Under the pieces are notes generated by a model, which searched no databases, was not told where the DNA came from, and saw only the letters and a program-made list of their open reading frames with translations. A program made the translations under genes and the position numbers. Source: Streptomyces sp. NBRC 110028 (GTDB lineage Bacteria; Actinomycetota; Actinomycetes; Streptomycetales; Streptomycetaceae). From it: a DNA stretch of 64,000 bases. Location: NCBI RefSeq assembly GCF_001417735.1, contig NZ_BBUZ01000022.1:1047931-1111930 (forward strand), in the 5' to 3' direction. Position 1 is the stretch's first letter; each line of letters starts with the position of its first letter. Below, one piece after another: positions 23,982 to 31,933 of the stretch.

Positions 23982-24914
23982 ATGAACCGTGCTGCACAGT
24001 TTTCGTTGCTGAGCGGTTTCGCCGCCGATCAGTGGGGTTTGGTGACCTCGGCGCAGGCCAAGGGCGCAGGGTTGAACGGCGTGCAGCTGCTGCGTCTGGC
24101 CGAGTCGGGGCTGCTGGAGAGCGTTGCCCACGGCGTGTACCTGGTGACGGCTGTCGGTGAGCCTCGGCACCTTGAGGTCAAGGTCGCCTGGTTGCGCCTG
24201 CAGCCGTCCGTTCCTGCCTGGCAGCGTTCCGCTGGCGACCCCGATTCGGGCGTGGTCTCGCATGCCTCGGCTTGCCAGCTGCAAGAGCTCGGAGATATTC
24301 CGGCCCCGGTGGTGGAGATCAGTGTGCCGCGCCGCCGAGTCACCAAGGACTCTTCCGTTCGTCTGCGTACCGCGGTGGTCGAACCTTCCGACATCACCTT
24401 GATCGACGGGCTTCCTGTCACCACCGCCCGCAGGACCATCCTCGATTTGCTGGGCGCCAAGGCCGACGGCGGGCATGTAGGCGGGGTGATCGCCGAAGCA
24501 GAACGACGCGGTCTGGTCTCTGTGGAGGAGCTGGCGGAAGAGGCTGGACGGTTTGTCCGCCGGTACGGCATGCCGCGAACCAGCGACGGGCGAGCGTTGA
24601 TCGAACATCTGGTGCTGCAAGCGGGGGAGACTCTGCGCTCTGACCAGCTTGAACGTGCCTCCCAAGCCGGGTTCAACAGCGCCCTCCACATGCTCGGGTT
24701 GCAACACATGTTCGGGTCGCAACAGGCGAACCTTGGGCGCGTGCTCGCAAATGCGGCCCTGCCCGTCTCCGGCCTCCTGCAACTCACCCAGAGCATTCAG
24801 AGTTTGCAGCATGGGATGGCGTCGTCTGGCCGTGAGGCCGCTTCAGCGCCTGATGACGCAACCCCGTCTGGCCGGAGCGCGAGACGGGCTGACGACGATG
24901 ATCGTGAGCCGTAG
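23982..24914 (+). CDS. abiEi: Type IV antitoxin/repressor AbiEi
   Basis: A 310-residue protein with an N-terminal winged helix (GLVTSAQAKGAGLNGVQLLR, then AESGLLESVAHGVYLV, about 19-55) and the AbiEi C-terminal region. ISVPRRRVTKDSSVRLRTA, LIDGLPVTTARRTILDLLG and AEAERRGLVSVEELAEEAGR are the usual family segments. AbiEi neutralises AbiEii indirectly and represses the operon. The gene starts at ATG 23982 right after the inverted-repeat operator, probably without a leader. The C-terminal tail (about 285-310) is Ser/Asp-rich. Codon choice is less G+C-extreme than the core genes, in line with horizontal transfer. Confidence 0.85.
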   Translation: MNRAAQFSLLSGFAADQWGLVTSAQAKGAGLNGVQLLRLAESGLLESVAHGVYLVTAVGEPRHLEVKVAWLRLQPSVPAWQRSAGDPDSGVVSHASACQLQELGDIPAPVVEISVPRRRVTKDSSVRLRTAVVEPSDITLIDGLPVTTARRTILDLLGAKADGGHVGGVIAEAERRGLVSVEELAEEAGRFVRRYGMPRTSDGRALIEHLVLQAGETLRSDQLERASQAGFNSALHMLGLQHMFGSQQANLGRVLANAALPVSGLLQLTQSIQSLQHGMASSGREAASAPDDATPSGRSARRADDDDREP

Positions 24915-24953
24915 AGTCAGCTTCGGACAGTACGTACCAGGGGGTCGGCAAGC

Positions 24954-25867
24954 GTGGGAAAATATGCTAATCCGAATGCGTTCAGGGCGGCGTTAAAGCA
25001 GGCCGCCCTGAACATGAGGAAGACAACGGGCATGAGCGTTCCCGAGCTCATGAATGTCTTCTACTTCAATCGTCTGTCGGCCCGAGTCTTCACCGCAGAT
25101 CCCAACGGCTGGCTCATCAAGGGCGGCCAGGCCCTGCTTGTGCGCTACGCGGGGGCCGCCCGGCTGAGCCGCGACATCGACTTGCAGTGCGTTTCTCCTC
25201 ACCGCTCGGTGGCCGAGGCCGCATCCCTCCTGAAAGACGCGGTAGCGGTAGACCTCGGAGATTTCCTGCGGTTCGTCCCCACCAAGTTTGTTGAACACAG
25301 TGATGAAGGCCGTGGCGGAGCGCAATCCTTTGCCGTCTATTTGGGCGCGAGGAAGGCGGCGGACATCAAGGTCGATCTCGTGGTCGGCCGGACTCTCGCC
25401 GGCCACCCGGACATGCGGACACTCACATCTGCTGTCGACCTGGAGTGGCCTGTCGACTGGCCGCAGGTGCGCCTCTACCCGGTCATCGATCATGTCGCCG
25501 ACAAAATCTGCGCCATGTACGAACGTCACGGACCCAATGGTCGGCACGGTTCGAACCGGTACCGAGATCTCGCTGACCTCCTGCTGATCACGCAGCAGGA
25601 GACCATCGATGGGAGGTGCACCAAGCTCTCCACCGCGAAGCCGATAGGCGGCGCGCGATGGGACTGACTGTGGCCTTGCCCGAAGCGTTCGAATCCCCCG
25701 GTCCGGACTGGCCCACTTTATACCCGGAGCAGGCGTCCTTGGTTCTGGGGCTGGCCGGTTGCCGCACCTTCCAGGAAGCGGCTCAATCAGCGGCACCTTT
25801 CGTCGACCCGCTGTTCGATGGCTCTGTGAAGGGGAGCTGGGATCCGCAGCTGGCGGCCTGGCGCTGA
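24954..25867 (+). pseudogene. abiEii: AbiEii-type nucleotidyltransferase toxin, frameshifted near the 3' end
   Basis: From GTG 24954 the protein shows GGQALLVRY (57-65) and RDIDL (73-77), the nucleotidyltransferase glycine loop and catalytic aspartates, then IKVDLVVG near 138 and DHVADKICAMYERH. In this frame it ends at residue 237 in KPIGGARWD. One base over, the sequence continues as EVHQALHREADRRRAMGLTV to LAAWR, stop 25867, exactly the C-terminal helices expected. Adding one G to GGG at 25611-25613 restores a protein of about 305 residues. The catalytic core is intact, but the C-terminal lobe is lost unless frameshifting or a sequence error is involved. The gene lies 39 bp after abiEi. 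Confidence 0.75.
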
Positions 25868-25955
25868 AGACCAGTGGGGCCTGTGGCAGGCATGGCGGCG
25901 TGCCGAACGATCGTCCGTGCCATGCACACTCCGGAGCCCGGGCCCTGGAGCGGGC

Positions 25956-25999
25956 GAAGGGGCCGCGACCGCCGGACAGTGGCGGGGCGCGGCCCCTTC
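25956..25999. terminator. Terminator for the MFS gene
   Basis: GAAGGGGCCGCG (25956-25967) pairs exactly with CGCGGCCCCTTC (25988-25999). The stem lies 20 bp past the MFS stop at 26019 and could also stop transcription from the AbiE side. Confidence 0.75.
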
Positions 26000-26018
26000 G
26001 GGATGGGGGGTGGCGGCG

Positions 26019-27305
26019 TCAGGCGTGGGCGGGGGACATGGCCCGGCGCTCGACCCGGGCCTTGCGCGTCCCGTACAGGGTGATGGCCGTGGCGCCGACG
26101 ACGGCCAGCAGGCCGAGGGCGACGGTGCCGGGCCAGCCGCCGGTGTGGAAGGCCATGGCGCCGAGCGTGCCGCCCGCGCTGCTGCCGACGTAGTACGCGG
26201 TCTGGTAGAGCGCGGCGGCCTGGGCTCGGCCCGTCTTCGCGGTGCGGCTGACCGCCGAGGAGGCGGCGGCGTGGCCCGCGAAGAAGCCGGCGGTGATCAG
26301 GACCAGGCCGAGCAGGACGGACGCCAGCGAGTCGGCGAGGCTCAGCAGGAGCCCGGCGGTGGTCATGGAGACCGCGACGTACAGGGCGCCGCGGCGGCCG
26401 AGGCGGCCGACCAGCTTGCCGGTGGCGGCGGAGGAGACCGTGCCGACCAGGTAGATCAGGAAGATCGAGCCGATCATGCTCTGCGAGAGCCCGAAGGGCT
26501 CATCCACCAGGCGGTAGCCGATCACCGTGTAGACGCCGCCGAAGACGGTCATGAAGAGCGCGCCGATGGCGTACAGGCGGCACAGCAGCGGGTCGGACAG
26601 GTGCCGGGTCACGGTGCGGGCCAGGTCGCGCGGGCTGACCTTGGCGGGGGAGAAGTTCCGGGCCTTGGGGATCAGCAGCCGGAAGGCGATCCCGCACACC
26701 AGCGCCATGGCGCCGACCGCGGCGAGGCCCATGCGCCAGCCGTAGCCGTCGGCGACCCAGCCGGTGATGAGGCGGCCGCTCATGCCGCCCACGCTGTTGC
26801 CCGCCACGAACAGCCCGATCGCGCCGACCAGTGCCCGCGGTTCGACCTCCTCGGAGAGGTACGCCATCGCGGAGGCCGGGATGCCGGCGATCGCGGCGCC
26901 CTGGACCGCGCGCAGCGCGATCAGCCAGCCCAGGTCGGGGGCGTACGGCACGGCCAGCGCGACCGCCACCGCGATCGTCAGTGAGACGGTCATCATCGTG
27001 CGGCGGCCGAACCGCTCGGACAGGGCGCTCAGCGGGACGACCATCAGGGCCAGCGCGAGGGTGGCCGCGGACACGCTCCAGCTGGCCTGGTCGGCCTGCA
27101 CGTGCAGATCGTCGGAGATCGCGGGGAGCAGCGCCTGCGTCGAGTAGAGCAGGGCGAAGGTGGCGAGCCCGGCGGTGAAGAGGGCGAGCCTCATCCGGAT
27201 GTAGCCGGGGCGGCCGGGTGCCATGCGCTCGGAGTCGGAGGAGACGGGCGGTGCGGAGGCGTCCACGCGGCTTTGGGTGGACGCCCCGGTATCAGCAGGA
27301 GGCAT
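26019..27305 (-). CDS. MFS transporter
   Basis: A 428-residue major facilitator with 12 predicted membrane segments. LSERFGRRTMM (about 102) fits the A-motif between helices 2 and 3 and KLVGRLGRRGALYVAV repeats it in the second half; SAMAYLSEEVEPRALVGAIG is the loop after helix 4. It resembles drug or metabolite exporters of the AraJ/YnfM kind. The ATG is 6 nt after a TACGGT -10 element. It is divergent from a LysR gene with a 94-bp shared control region, the usual arrangement of a LysR-controlled transporter. Substrate unknown. Confidence 0.88.
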   Translation of the reverse strand: MPPADTGASTQSRVDASAPPVSSDSERMAPGRPGYIRMRLALFTAGLATFALLYSTQALLPAISDDLHVQADQASWSVSAATLALALMVVPLSALSERFGRRTMMTVSLTIAVAVALAVPYAPDLGWLIALRAVQGAAIAGIPASAMAYLSEEVEPRALVGAIGLFVAGNSVGGMSGRLITGWVADGYGWRMGLAAVGAMALVCGIAFRLLIPKARNFSPAKVSPRDLARTVTRHLSDPLLCRLYAIGALFMTVFGGVYTVIGYRLVDEPFGLSQSMIGSIFLIYLVGTVSSAATGKLVGRLGRRGALYVAVSMTTAGLLLSLADSLASVLLGLVLITAGFFAGHAAASSAVSRTAKTGRAQAAALYQTAYYVGSSAGGTLGAMAFHTGGWPGTVALGLLAVVGATAITLYGTRKARVERRAMSPAHA

Positions 27306-27351
27306 GGTTCGACCGTAAGGACCGGAATACTGATGCGTCCAATGCACGGAA

Positions 27352-27364
27352 TCGAGATAATCGA
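27352..27364. promoter_or_regulatory. Candidate LysR box between the MFS and LysR genes
   Basis: TCGAGATAATCGA is a 13-bp palindrome (TCGA, 5 nt, TCGA) with the T-N11-A form typical of LysR family sites. It is the most A/T-rich spot of the shared intergenic region and lies 35 bp upstream of the LysR ATG. Confidence 0.5.
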
Positions 27365-27398
27365 TGCACCAGAGCATGAGTAGAGGTCAGGGGCGTTT

Positions 27399-28352
27399 AT
27401 GTCACGCATCCGCAACGAAAAAGACATTCCGGTGACAGTCGAGGTCGAGTCCGAGTCCTGGGCGGCGGCCCTGACGCCCCGCCTCGCCCAGTTCGCCGCC
27501 GTCGCCCGCCATGAGCACGTAACCCGGGCCGCCCAGGAGCTGGAGGTGCCCCAGTCCACGCTCAGCCGGGCGATGGTGCGGCTGGAGGAGGACCTGGGCG
27601 TGGCGCTGTTCGCCCGCCGCGGCCGTACGGTGGCGCTCACCCCGGCGGGGCGTACGTTCCTGCGCTCGGTGGAACGGGCGCTGGCCGAGGTGGACCGGGC
27701 CGCCGAGACCGTACGGGCCGACGCGGACCCGGCGGCGGGCCGCATCGCGTTCGGCTTTCTGCACACGCTCGGCTCCGAGACCGTACCCGGCCTGATCCGC
27801 GCCTTCCGCGTCGACCACCCCCGCGTCCGCTTCCAGCTCGTCCAGAACTACGGGGAGGCGATGATCGAGCGGATGCGGGCGGGCGACCTCGACCTGTGTC
27901 TGACCTCGCCCGTCCCCGACGCCCCCGATCTGGTCGCCCGCCGGCTGGACGAGCAGCGGCTGCGGCTGGTGGTGCCGGACGACCACCGGCTGGCGGGCCG
28001 CCGCCGGGTCCGGCTCGTGGAGGCGGCGACGGAGCTGTTCGTGACCCTGGAGCCGGGCTACGGGCTGCGCCGGATCACCGACACCCTGTGCGCGGAGGCG
28101 GGCTTCACGCCGAAGATCGCGTTCGAGGGGGAGGAGGCCGAGACGATCCGCGGTCTCGTCGCCGCGGGGCTGGGTGTGGCGCTGCTGCCGCCGCCCGCCG
28201 TGCCCCGCCCGGGGGTCGCGGAGCTGACGGTCACGGCGCCGCGCGCGGTCCGTGAGATCGGCGTGGCCTGGCTGGACGGCCACCCGGACACGCCTCCGGT
28301 GGCCGCCTTCAAGCGGTTTCTGCTGAGCCGCCGCGGTCAGCTTCTCGACTGA
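27399..28352 (+). CDS. LysR family transcriptional regulator
   Basis: A 317-residue regulator. The winged helix lies at about 27-85 (LAQFAAVARHEHVTRAAQEL, then QSTLSRAMVRLEEDLGVALF, typical LysR spacing). The periplasmic-binding-protein-like effector domain fills about 110-310 (RIAFGFLHTLGSETVPGLIR, GLGVALLPPP). It probably controls the divergent MFS gene and itself in response to a small molecule. ATG follows AGGGGCG. Its last 44 bp overlap the end of the convergent TetR gene. Confidence 0.9.
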   Translation: MSRIRNEKDIPVTVEVESESWAAALTPRLAQFAAVARHEHVTRAAQELEVPQSTLSRAMVRLEEDLGVALFARRGRTVALTPAGRTFLRSVERALAEVDRAAETVRADADPAAGRIAFGFLHTLGSETVPGLIRAFRVDHPRVRFQLVQNYGEAMIERMRAGDLDLCLTSPVPDAPDLVARRLDEQRLRLVVPDDHRLAGRRRVRLVEAATELFVTLEPGYGLRRITDTLCAEAGFTPKIAFEGEEAETIRGLVAAGLGVALLPPPAVPRPGVAELTVTAPRAVREIGVAWLDGHPDTPPVAAFKRFLLSRRGQLLD

Positions 28353-29067
28353 GGTCTTCTCGGGCGACGTCTTCTCGGCTGAGGTCTTCCCGGCCGGTGT
28401 CCTCCCGGCCGGGGCTGTCCCGGTCGGCGGTCTCCCGGCTGATGCTCGCGGCCTCCGGGCTGATCAGCACGTCGATCCCGGCCCGCAGGAACTGCTCGAA
28501 CACCTCCTGGTTCTCCGCCGAGGCCAGCGCCGGGGTCTGGATGGTGCCGCGCATCAGGCTGGTGCCGAGCACCCAGGCCACCAGCAACTCGGCCCGCACC
28601 TCGGCGTGCGGTCCGTCCAGGCGGGCGGCGAACCGCTTGGTGAACAGGCTGGTCAGCTCCCCGCGCAGCCGGCCGACGGCCTCGTCGCGGCTGGAGGAGC
28701 GGAGCACGGTGAGCACGGGGTGGGGGAAGTCGGCGTCCTTGGGCTCCCCGGAGATCAGGGCGCTGAACCAGTCCGCGACGCAGTCCAGCGGCACGTCGAG
28801 CAGCGGCTCGAAGACCTTGGAGTTGCTGGACACCGTCTCGAACAGCGCCTCCTTTGAGCCGAAGTACCGGTAGACGAGCGCGGCGTCCACGCCGACGTCC
28901 CCGGCGATGTCGCGCACGCTGGTGCCGTCGTAGCCGTACCGGCCGAAACGGAAGGCGGCGGCGGACATCAGCGCGGTGCGGGTCCGTTCCGCGCTGCGCT
29001 TGCGCGCGGGCGTGACGGCGGGGCCGGTACACGCCCTCGACGTCCCGTCGTTCGCTGGTTCGTTCAC
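28309..29067 (-). CDS. TetR family repressor of the ugd-GT-MFS operon
   Basis: A 252-residue regulator. Helix-turn-helix at about 28-72 (RTRTALMSAAAFRFGRYGYD, then TSVRDIAGDVGVDAALVYRYFGSKEALF by the usual TetR spacing). The ligand-binding domain ends near residue 215; the rest is a repetitive acidic tail (REDTGREDLSREDVARED) encoded by 15-bp repeats and running into the LysR gene. GTG lies 7 nt after GGAG. It is divergent from ugd, and two 20-bp palindromes lie between, so autoregulation and control of the sugar-transfer/efflux operon are likely. The inducer may be the compound modified by the operon. Confidence 0.88.
   Translation of the reverse strand: MNEPANDGTSRACTGPAVTPARKRSAERTRTALMSAAAFRFGRYGYDGTSVRDIAGDVGVDAALVYRYFGSKEALFETVSSNSKVFEPLLDVPLDCVADWFSALISGEPKDADFPHPVLTVLRSSSRDEAVGRLRGELTSLFTKRFAARLDGPHAEVRAELLVAWVLGTSLMRGTIQTPALASAENQEVFEQFLRAGIDVLISPEAASISRETADRDSPGREDTGREDLSREDVAREDLSREADRGGSAETA
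28347..28421. repeat. 15-bp degenerate tandem repeat in the TetR tail
   Basis: About five units of the type GGCTGAGGTCTTCTC. On the minus strand they encode the repeating (S/G)REDL pattern. The first unit overlaps the last codons of the convergent LysR gene. Confidence 0.65.
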
Positions 29068-29145
29068 CCGATAACTCCTCGCGCAGTACGCCGCGGTACG
29101 GCCGTTCGCCGGTCGCCCATCCTCCAGGCTCTGCTGACTGTCTCA

Positions 29146-29165
29146 AAGTCACCGATCGTTGTCAG
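29146..29165. promoter_or_regulatory. TetR operator site 1
   Basis: AAGTCACCGATCGTTGTCAG matches site 2 (29209-29228) at most positions around the shared core AAGTCANCGATCGNTG. It lies about 80 bp upstream of the TetR GTG, where it would govern the repressor's own promoter. Confidence 0.65.
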
Positions 29166-29171
29166 CGCTTG

Positions 29172-29201
29172 TTGACTTCGCGTTGATCGCCCATGCACGA
29201 T
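29172..29201 (+). promoter_or_regulatory. Promoter for the ugd-GT-MFS operon
   Basis: TTGACT (29172-29177) is a near-consensus -35 and CACGAT (29196-29201) follows after 18 nt. The promoter is flanked by the two operator copies, an arrangement suited to tight repression. Confidence 0.5.
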
Positions 29202-29208
29202 GATCGAT

Positions 29209-29228
29209 AAGTCAACGATCGATGACTT
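29209..29228. promoter_or_regulatory. TetR operator site 2
   Basis: AAGTCAACGATCGATGACTT is a 20-bp palindrome with one mismatch. It lies just after the predicted -10 and 20 bp before the ugd GTG. Confidence 0.7.
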
Positions 29229-29247
29229 AGGGGTTGGGAGATCATCT

Positions 29248-30588
29248 GTGTCTGATGTATCTGGTCGACGTGTCGCCGTGATCGGAACCGGCTACGTCGG
29301 ACTGACCACCGGCGCCTGTCTGGCGTCCCTCGGCCACCACGTGGTGTGCGCGGACGCCGACTCCCAGAAGGTCCAGCGGCTCCGGCGGGCGGAGGTCGAC
29401 ATCCTCGAACCCGGCCTGCCGGACCTCGTCCGGGACACCGCGGCCGGCGGCCACCTGGAGTTCACGCAGGACACCGCGGCCGCCGTGGCGGACGCCGAGG
29501 TGGTGTTCCTCTGCCTGCCCACGCCCATGGGCGCGGGCGGCGCGGCCGACCTGGCCGCCGTCGAGACGGTGGCCGGGGAGATCCGGACCGTCCTGCCCGG
29601 CGGCAGCGTGGTCGTCAACAAGTCCACCGTGCCCGTCGGCACCGCGCGGCGCGTCGCGGAGCTGCTCGGCCGCCCGGACGTGACGGTGGTGAGCAATCCG
29701 GAATTCCTCCGCGAGGGCCGGGCCGTGCACGACTTCCTCCACCCGGACCGCATCGTGATCGGCGCCGAGAAGGAAGCGGACCGGGAGGCCGCGCAGCGCG
29801 TGGCCGACCTGTACGGCACGCTCGACGCGCCCGTGGTGCTGACCGACGCGGCCAGCGCCGAACTCACCAAGTACGCGGCCAACTTCTTCCTCGCCATGAA
29901 GCTGTCGTTCGCCAACAACCTGGCCACCCTCTGCGAGCACTTCGGCGCCGACATCGGCGACGTCACCGACGGCATCGGCCACGACCCCCGCATCGGCCCC
30001 GCGTTCCTGCGGCCCGGCCCCGGCTGGGGCGGCTCCTGCCTGCCCAAGGACACCCACGCCCTGCTGACGATCTGCCGGCAGGCCGGGGTGGACTTCCCGC
30101 TGCTGCGGGCCACCATCGAGACCAACGTCGAGCACCAGCACCGGCTGGTGGAACGCGTCGCGGCCGAGCACGGGAGCGCCGACGGCTCGCTGCGCGGTGT
30201 GACCCTCGCGCTGCTCGGCCTGACCTTCAAGGCGGGCACCTCCGACCTGCGCGACTCACCGGCCCTGGCCATCGCCCGGCTCCTCAAGGAGCGCGGCGCC
30301 GAACTCCTCGGCCACGACCCCGCGTTGCGGGGCACCACCCGTCCCGACCTCAGCGATCTGCTCACCCTCGTCGACGACCCGCTGGACGCGGCGGCCGGTG
30401 CGGACGCGTGCGTCGTCCTCACCGAGTGGCCGCAGCTGCGGGACCTCGACTGGGAGGCCGTCGCCGGGCGGCTCGCCACCCCCACCGTCCACGACTTCCG
30501 CAACCTCCTGGACCCGGTCCGGCTGGAGCGGGCCGGGCTGCGGTGGCACGGCGTCGGCCGTACGCCCGCCCTCGCGCCGCGCGGCTGA
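29248..30588 (+). CDS. ugd: UDP-glucose 6-dehydrogenase
   Basis: A 446-residue NAD-dependent dehydrogenase oxidising UDP-glucose twice to UDP-glucuronate. The Rossmann start VAVIGTGYVGLTTGACLA (about 9-26), the conserved TKYAANFFLAMKLSFAN helix, and the catalytic cysteine in GGSCLPKD (about residue 264) are present, and the C-terminal UDP-binding domain is complete (GLTFKAGTSDLRDSPA). GTG follows GGGAG at 29236-29240. It is the first gene of an operon with a GT1 glycosyltransferase and an MFS exporter under a divergent TetR gene. Placement next to a GT1 enzyme suggests that the UDP-glucuronate is used for glucuronidation; that is inference. Confidence 0.92.
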   Translation: MSDVSGRRVAVIGTGYVGLTTGACLASLGHHVVCADADSQKVQRLRRAEVDILEPGLPDLVRDTAAGGHLEFTQDTAAAVADAEVVFLCLPTPMGAGGAADLAAVETVAGEIRTVLPGGSVVVNKSTVPVGTARRVAELLGRPDVTVVSNPEFLREGRAVHDFLHPDRIVIGAEKEADREAAQRVADLYGTLDAPVVLTDAASAELTKYAANFFLAMKLSFANNLATLCEHFGADIGDVTDGIGHDPRIGPAFLRPGPGWGGSCLPKDTHALLTICRQAGVDFPLLRATIETNVEHQHRLVERVAAEHGSADGSLRGVTLALLGLTFKAGTSDLRDSPALAIARLLKERGAELLGHDPALRGTTRPDLSDLLTLVDDPLDAAAGADACVVLTEWPQLRDLDWEAVAGRLATPTVHDFRNLLDPVRLERAGLRWHGVGRTPALAPRG

Positions 30589-30636
30589 GCCGTCCGTACA
30601 CCCGTAGCACGTCACCGAACAGAAAGGGATCACCCC

Positions 30637-31872
30637 ATGCGGGTCCTGTGCACCACGAGCGGCAGCCCCTCCCACGGGCGCGCCCAGCTGCCCCTGCTCC
30701 GCGCGCTCGCCGCCGCCGGACACGAGGTTCTGGTGGTCACCACCCCCGGCCTGGCGCCGGTCTTCCAGGACGACGACGTCCGGCTGAACACCACGATGCC
30801 CGATCTCGACCCCCGGGCCCGGATGGCGGAGCGCGCCGACGAACTGGCCGCTCTGCCGAAGGACGACAAGGCCGCCCTGCACCTCTCGATGGCGGCGATC
30901 CTCTTCCGCGGCATGGCTCGTGAAGGGGCGAAGATCTCCCTGGAGGGCGTCTTCCCGGTGGCCAAGGAGTTCCAGCCGGACCTCATCCTGCGCGACGGCT
31001 TCGACATGGGAGCCGTCCTGATCGCCGAGCGGCTGGGCATACCCCAGCTGTCCACCCCCTCCGGCGCGGCCAACATGCTGGACCCCGCCGATGTGCTGCC
31101 GCACCTCAACGCGACCCGCGAGGAGGTCGGGCTGCCCACCCACGACGACCCGCTCTCCGTCGTGCCGCACGGGCGCGTCGACTGCGTACCGCCGGAGTTC
31201 ACCTTCGCCCGGCACCTGCCCCCGACGTGGTCGTACCGGCAGACGGTGGACGTCGAGCGGTCCTCGGTCCTGCCGCGCTGGGCCGCCGAACTCCCCACCG
31301 ACAAGCCGCTGGTGTACGCCGCCATCGGCACCGCGCTGCCGAGGATCCTCGAACTGACCGGTGGCGCCCCCGCCGAAGAGGGCGCCGCGCAGGCCGCGCC
31401 GCCCGTCGAGTTCCCGGACCCCATCGCCACGCTGCGCACCATCGCCGACGCCGTGTCACGGCTGGAGGACTGCACCGTCGTCCTCAGCACCTCGGGCGTC
31501 CCCCTGGACACCGACGCCCTCCCGGCGCACGTCCACGTCACCGAGAGGGTGCCGCAGCCGATCCTGCTGGAGTCCGTGGACCTGTTCCTGACCCACGGCG
31601 GCTTCAACAGCATCCGCGAGTCGCTGCGCACCGGCACCCCGCTGGCCGTCCTGCCGCAGTTCGGCGACCAGCACGTCAACGCGCGGCGGGTCCAGGAGCT
31701 GGGCATCGGCCGGGCCGTCACCGACACCACACCGGACGGCGTCGCCGCCGTCTGCCGGGACGTCCTCGCCGACAAGGCCATCACCGCCCGCGCCCGCACG
31801 GCGCGGCTGGCGATGCTGGCCACGCCCGGCATCGAGACCGCGGTCGGCGATCTGGAGCAGCTCGCCGGATAG
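30637..31872 (+). CDS. GT1 (MGT-like) glycosyltransferase
   Basis: A 411-residue GT-B fold enzyme of the macrolide/UDP-glucuronosyltransferase type. The N-terminal acceptor domain begins MRVLCTTSGSPSHGRAQLPL; the C-terminal donor domain has the sugar-nucleotide motif from about residue 320, LTHGGFNSIRESLRTGTPLA followed by PQFGDQHVNA, whose HGG and D/Q pair contact the donor. GT1 enzymes glycosylate hydrophobic acceptors such as macrolides and phenols. ATG follows AAAGGGA, 48 bp after ugd. With UDP-glucuronate made by the upstream gene and an exporter downstream, it could inactivate a toxic aglycone. Donor specificity must be tested. Confidence 0.85.
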   Translation: MRVLCTTSGSPSHGRAQLPLLRALAAAGHEVLVVTTPGLAPVFQDDDVRLNTTMPDLDPRARMAERADELAALPKDDKAALHLSMAAILFRGMAREGAKISLEGVFPVAKEFQPDLILRDGFDMGAVLIAERLGIPQLSTPSGAANMLDPADVLPHLNATREEVGLPTHDDPLSVVPHGRVDCVPPEFTFARHLPPTWSYRQTVDVERSSVLPRWAAELPTDKPLVYAAIGTALPRILELTGGAPAEEGAAQAAPPVEFPDPIATLRTIADAVSRLEDCTVVLSTSGVPLDTDALPAHVHVTERVPQPILLESVDLFLTHGGFNSIRESLRTGTPLAVLPQFGDQHVNARRVQELGIGRAVTDTTPDGVAAVCRDVLADKAITARARTARLAMLATPGIETAVGDLEQLAG

Positions 31873-31933
31873 CCCCGCCCCGCCCCTCACGTCACCGATA
31901 CGACGCGACCCCCGGGAAGAGACGGACCTCCTC

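Noticed and set aside
18209..25870. Integrative element with tRNA attachment site
   Set aside because: The region looks accessory, but I found no tRNA gene, integrase or flanking direct repeat in the window, so a defined mobile element cannot be claimed.
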